A stretch of DNA of 18,608 nt, from the NCBI GenBank assembly GCA_030612185.1, contig JAUWOI010000021.1, forward strand, positions 1-18,608, in the 5' to 3' direction. Position 1 is the stretch's first letter. Each line of letters opens with the position of its first letter. The DNA comes from Anaerolineae bacterium. Its GTDB lineage: Bacteria; Chloroflexota; Anaerolineae; B4-G1. This document shows, one piece after another, positions 16,245 through 18,608 of this stretch. A program made the position numbers and the translations under genes. The notes beneath the pieces were generated by a model. It saw only the letters and a program-made list of their open reading frames with translations, did no database searches and was not told the origin of the DNA.

Positions 16245-17485
16245 TCACCTTTCCTTTGCTGCTGATAGAGCCACCATGCGCCCGCGCCGAGGGCCAGGGT
16301 CAGCAGGCCCAGGCCAGCGGCAGCGATGGCTACCGTCCTCGGTTCCATCCCCGGCATCACCGCGCCGCGCAGACCGGCCTCGGCTCCGTACTCGGTGAAC
16401 ATACACCCCCACTTTGTTTCCAGCGCCGCCTCCACCCGTTTGCGCCCCACGAATGGATACCAGTAGACGTTGTGATAGAGATTACTGGCGAAGTAGGACC
16501 AGGGCACCAATGGTGTCCGCAACAGCAGCGGTTCCAGTGGGTGCAGCCAGCCATGGTAGATCAGTTTTTGCCCCCGGCTGGCGAAGGTGTCTTCCTGAAT
16601 GAAGTGCCAATCCTGGGCCATCACCCAGTCCCGGTCTTCGCCCACGATTTCGATCTGGTCGGGGTCACCCATGCCCAATCCCATCTCGTGGGCGATGCGG
16701 ATGAAGGGAATGGAGAGCGGGTCGAAGCCCTGCATCTTGGCGGACATGGCATCAATCGCCACCTGGTCGGCGGAGGCCAGGATGATGTCCTTCTCGTGGC
16801 AGCGCATGGCGCGGGGGCCGGGGCCATCGCCGGCGAAGGTGCCATCCATCACGGCGAACAGCCCAGGGTGAATGTCCTGCTGAATCATCAGCAGGTCCAC
16901 CAGCGTTTTATGAATGACGGAGTGCGTCCAGTGCCGTTTCCTACCCAGCAGCCCACCGAAGGCATTCTTCATTGCGCCGGTGATGGTGGTGAAAACGTGC
17001 GTCTTGACTGTCGGCAACTGGATAATATTCCGCCCGATGAGGAACTCGGGGATGTATACTCCCTCAGGGTAGACCTGGTCCAGTACCAGGAAAGGCTGTT
17101 TAGGCTCGTAGCGCACCCAGTTGTACTGTGGCTCGAAGAGGTGGATATTGCGCAGGCCGTGTTTTTCGACGACGTACTTGTGCTTGTTGTTCGTCTCGCC
17201 CACGTGGGCGTCCACGACGACGGTGTCGTTGTGGCCGGCGATCAGGTTCTGGTAGCCCGCGGCCTGCAGCGCCCGGATCACCCCTTCCAGTTGCCAGGGG
17301 GCGGTCGAGCAGGCCGGGTACCAGGTCTGCCAGGAGATGTTGATCTTGAGGATGGTCTCTCTGTCCTGGGGCAGAGCCTCCCGGGAGCCTGCCAGTTCCA
17401 TCAGGCGGGCGTAGTCCTCTAGCACCGTCTCCGGGTTGGTTCTGAGGATCGCCACCTTGCCCCGGCCGGGGAATTCTTTGATCAT
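16241..17485 (-). CDS. DUF362 protein with C-terminal membrane anchor
   Basis: The 414-residue protein has the DUF362 hallmarks: LPTVKTH (157-163), TGAMKNAFG (169-177), VMDGTFAGDGPGPR (212-225) and SADQVAIDA (238-246). Unlike many members it has no 4Fe-4S ferredoxin domain. Instead residues about 385-407 form one hydrophobic segment followed by a short basic tail, so it is probably tail-anchored with the bulk in the cytoplasm. No N-terminal signal peptide is present. The family has no firmly known function. ATG 17485 overlaps the DUF5615 stop as ATGA and has GGAGG close upstream. It is the third gene of a coupled four-gene operon. Confidence 0.88.
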   Translation of the reverse strand: MIKEFPGRGKVAILRTNPETVLEDYARLMELAGSREALPQDRETILKINISWQTWYPACSTAPWQLEGVIRALQAAGYQNLIAGHNDTVVVDAHVGETNNKHKYVVEKHGLRNIHLFEPQYNWVRYEPKQPFLVLDQVYPEGVYIPEFLIGRNIIQLPTVKTHVFTTITGAMKNAFGGLLGRKRHWTHSVIHKTLVDLLMIQQDIHPGLFAVMDGTFAGDGPGPRAMRCHEKDIILASADQVAIDAMSAKMQGFDPLSIPFIRIAHEMGLGMGDPDQIEIVGEDRDWVMAQDWHFIQEDTFASRGQKLIYHGWLHPLEPLLLRTPLVPWSYFASNLYHNVYWYPFVGRKRVEAALETKWGCMFTEYGAEAGLRGAVMPGMEPRTVAIAAAGLGLLTLALGAGAWWLYQQQRKGE

Positions 17486-17868
17486 CGCTCCTCCGTGGGT
17501 CTGCTGGCAAACTCGGCCAGGTTGCGGATGTTGTTCACCATTTCATCAGTGGGGACGGTCTCAAGCAACCGCAGGGTGCGGCGCAGTAACTCTCCGAGGG
17601 GCAGTTGGCGGGAGACAACAACTCCGGCATGTTGCCGTCCCTCATTCCACCATGCCTGGTACAGTCGCATGAAATCACCGATGTTATAAGTCAGGAGCAC
17701 CCGCTCCTGCTCGGCAGCATAGATCAGATGCTCTAGGTCAGGCAGGTGAGCGTTGCCCACTTCGTATGCTGATATTGCGTCGAATCCACGTTCGCGCAGC
17801 AGACGAGCCAGTTTTTTCTGGACGTCGGTATCCAGATACAGTTGAACTGAGGAAGGGCTGGCGCTCAT
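17482..17868 (-). CDS. DUF5615 PIN-like protein, probable toxin or nuclease
   Basis: The 128-residue protein matches the short DUF5615 PIN-like family: LYLDTDV with D13 and D15, LRERGFDA, and LLTYNIGDFMRL with D65, the acidic positions expected of a PIN-type metal site. Such proteins commonly pair with an upstream DUF433 protein as putative toxin-antitoxin modules, and that partner is here, 13 bases upstream. Toxicity and nuclease activity are inferred from the pairing. Its stop overlaps the DUF362 start (ATGA). The gap to DUF433 holds the palindrome CGCTAGCG. The ribosome site is weak (GACGG), so it may depend on coupling to DUF433. Confidence 0.82.
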   Translation of the reverse strand: MSASPSSVQLYLDTDVQKKLARLLRERGFDAISAYEVGNAHLPDLEHLIYAAEQERVLLTYNIGDFMRLYQAWWNEGRQHAGVVVSRQLPLGELLRRTLRLLETVPTDEMVNNIRNLAEFASRPTEER

Positions 17869-17881
17869 CCGTCGCTAGCGG

Positions 17882-18283
17882 TTATGCTGCCTGGCAAGTT
17901 GGTCTGTGTGCCAGTCGCTCTATCCCTGCCAGGGCTGTCTCGTGGCGAGCGATGTCATGCTTGATCTCGGCCTGATGTTCGTAATAGTAACTCAGTGCAT
18001 CATGTACCTGGGCCAAAGAGATCACGCCGTCAAAATCCTCGACGATCTGTTCTGGAGTCTGCCCTTGGCCGACGAGGGTAGCGATGGTGCGCACAGTGAC
18101 GGACGTGCCGCGCACGATGGGCTCACCCCCTTTTACATCCTCGACGCGCACGATATAGGGGTGCTGGGTGCCGGCTATGGGACGCTGCAATGATATCCGC
18201 TCCACCTGCAGGGTCAGCCGGCGCAGTTCCTCGCGTATGCCGACCATCTCTGTCTGGAGTGCCCGTACCGCCACCTCCGTCAT
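17882..18283 (-). CDS. DUF433 antitoxin-like protein with helical N-terminal extension
   Basis: The 133-residue protein has a DUF433 domain at about 41-107, with the typical GGEPIVRGTSVTV and VEDFDGVISLAQVHDAL. DUF433 proteins have a winged-helix-like fold and act as presumed DNA-binding antitoxins to DUF5615 partners. Here residues 1-35 form a predicted amphipathic, perhaps coiled-coil helix, and the C-terminal 25 residues are a further charged helix, longer than a minimal DUF433. ATG 18283 is chosen for its GGAGG six bases upstream; an ATG at 18313 lies at or before the predicted transcription start. If it autoregulates, its site should lie around 18283-18332. Confidence 0.85.
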   Translation of the reverse strand: MTEVAVRALQTEMVGIREELRRLTLQVERISLQRPIAGTQHPYIVRVEDVKGGEPIVRGTSVTVRTIATLVGQGQTPEQIVEDFDGVISLAQVHDALSYYYEHQAEIKHDIARHETALAGIERLAHRPTCQAA

Positions 18284-18303
18284 TGCTGACCTCCTCATGG
18301 TTA

Positions 18304-18332
18304 ATTGTATCATAGTCCAGAAAGGACGTCAA
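18304..18332 (-). promoter_or_regulatory. Extended -10 promoter of the DUF433 operon
   Basis: TTGACG (18327-18332), 17-base spacer, TACAAT (18304-18309) preceded by TGA, which makes an extended -10. The predicted start near 18297 leaves a 14-base leader with the ribosome site. This is one of the best promoter matches in the window. Confidence 0.82.
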
Positions 18333-18342
18333 CTGACTGAGT

Positions 18343-18410
18343 GGCGGTTAGCAAAACCGCCCTACGCTGCCCTTGCCCCAAGGAAGGTATTGAAAAGATA
18401 CCTGAAGGGC
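18343..18410. repeat. Two hairpins in the divergent intergenic region
   Basis: GGCGGTT (18343-18349) pairs with AACCGCC (18355-18361), loop AGCAA. Next, GCCCTT (18369-18374) pairs with AAGGGC (18405-18410) enclosing a smaller GGTAT/ATACC stem (18386-18402). No T run follows on either strand, so these are not typical terminators. They lie between two divergent promoters and could be a dispersed palindromic repeat. Confidence 0.5.
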
Positions 18411-18424
18411 GTGTGCGCTGGATA

Positions 18425-18453
18425 TTGTCCTACTGCCCACCTTGTGTTATTAT
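18425..18453 (+). promoter_or_regulatory. Promoter of the plus-strand lipoprotein gene
   Basis: TTGTCC (18425-18430), 17-base spacer, TATTAT (18448-18453). The predicted start falls on or next to 18460, the A of the ATG, which implies a leaderless message. No Shine-Dalgarno site precedes the ATG. Confidence 0.55.
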
Positions 18454-18459
18454 ATCACT

Positions 18460-18608
18460 ATGCTACGTAAACTCTATATCCCAATCTGCATCTCTTTGAC
18501 ACTGATAGTGGCCTGCACGCCGGCCACACCACCCACACCGTCCCCGACCCCCACGCCCACGTTCACGCCTTCCCCCACCCCGACCGCCACTCCCACCCCA
18601 ACCGCCAC
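18460..18608 (+). CDS. Lipoprotein with Thr/Pro-rich linker, 3' end outside the window
   Basis: A partial gene of 49 codons running off the right edge. Residues 1-18 are a short signal peptide with a basic start (MLRK) and hydrophobic core, and IVAC is a lipobox, so C19 would be lipidated. From residue 20 on the sequence is a T-P repeat (TPSPTPTPT, then TPTATPTPT), the kind of flexible linker seen in many Chloroflexota surface lipoproteins. The functional domain lies beyond the window, so no function can be given. It is the only intact plus-strand gene and is divergent from the DUF433 operon. Confidence 0.8.
   Translation, partial: MLRKLYIPICISLTLIVACTPATPPTPSPTPTPTFTPSPTPTATPTPTA

Noticed and set aside
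16256..17422. Plus-strand frame of 388 codons opposite the DUF362 gene
   Set aside because: Antisense shadow in GC-rich DNA. The minus-strand product has DUF362 motifs and coupled neighbours; this frame has none.

Overview
The window looks like chromosomal DNA from a Chloroflexota bacterium, probably Anaerolineae-like. This is inferred, not proven: GC is moderately high, there are several lipoproteins, one lipoprotein has the Thr/Pro-rich linker common in that phylum, and intergenic regions carry many short dispersed repeats. Eighteen protein genes, one gene remnant and several regulatory elements can be supported. All intact genes lie on the minus strand except a lipoprotein gene that begins at 18460 on the plus strand and runs off the right edge. 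Transcription of the minus strand runs from high to low coordinates, so the story is best read right to left.

Right end (15876-18608): a strong extended -10 promoter (18304-18332) drives a tightly packed operon. Its genes are a DUF433 antitoxin-like protein, a DUF5615 PIN-like protein, a membrane-anchored DUF362 protein and a small PAS protein, with ATGA and GTGA overlaps between the last three. Divergent from it is a lipoprotein gene whose promoter places the transcription start on the ATG itself, so it may be leaderless. Next comes ald (alanine dehydrogenase), then about 30 codons of the C-terminus of a class I aminotransferase with no body, a clear gene remnant.

Middle (9300-14530): a complete branched-chain/neutral amino-acid ABC importer in the order livK-livH-livM-livG-livF. 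It has its own promoter, a hairpin with alternative 5' arms after the binding-protein gene, and an intrinsic terminator after livF.

Left (1878-9233): alr (alanine racemase), then a polar amino-acid importer in the exact order of aapJ-aapQ-aapM-aapP, followed without a gap by gatB. AapJ has an unusual Cys-Pro repeat linker after its lipobox. Then gdhA (glutamate dehydrogenase), with a long structured leader and a textbook terminator. The first 250 bases are non-coding and made of inverted and direct repeats.

Taken together the block is an amino-acid acquisition and deamination island: two importers bring in branched-chain and general L-amino acids, and Ald, Alr and GdhA handle alanine and glutamate nitrogen. 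The leaders of gdhA, aapJ and livK share a Shine-Dalgarno-like AGGAGGTG far upstream of their start codons. The most unusual items are the four-gene DUF433/DUF5615/DUF362/PAS operon, the Cys-rich AapJ linker, the aminotransferase remnant and the shared leader motif.
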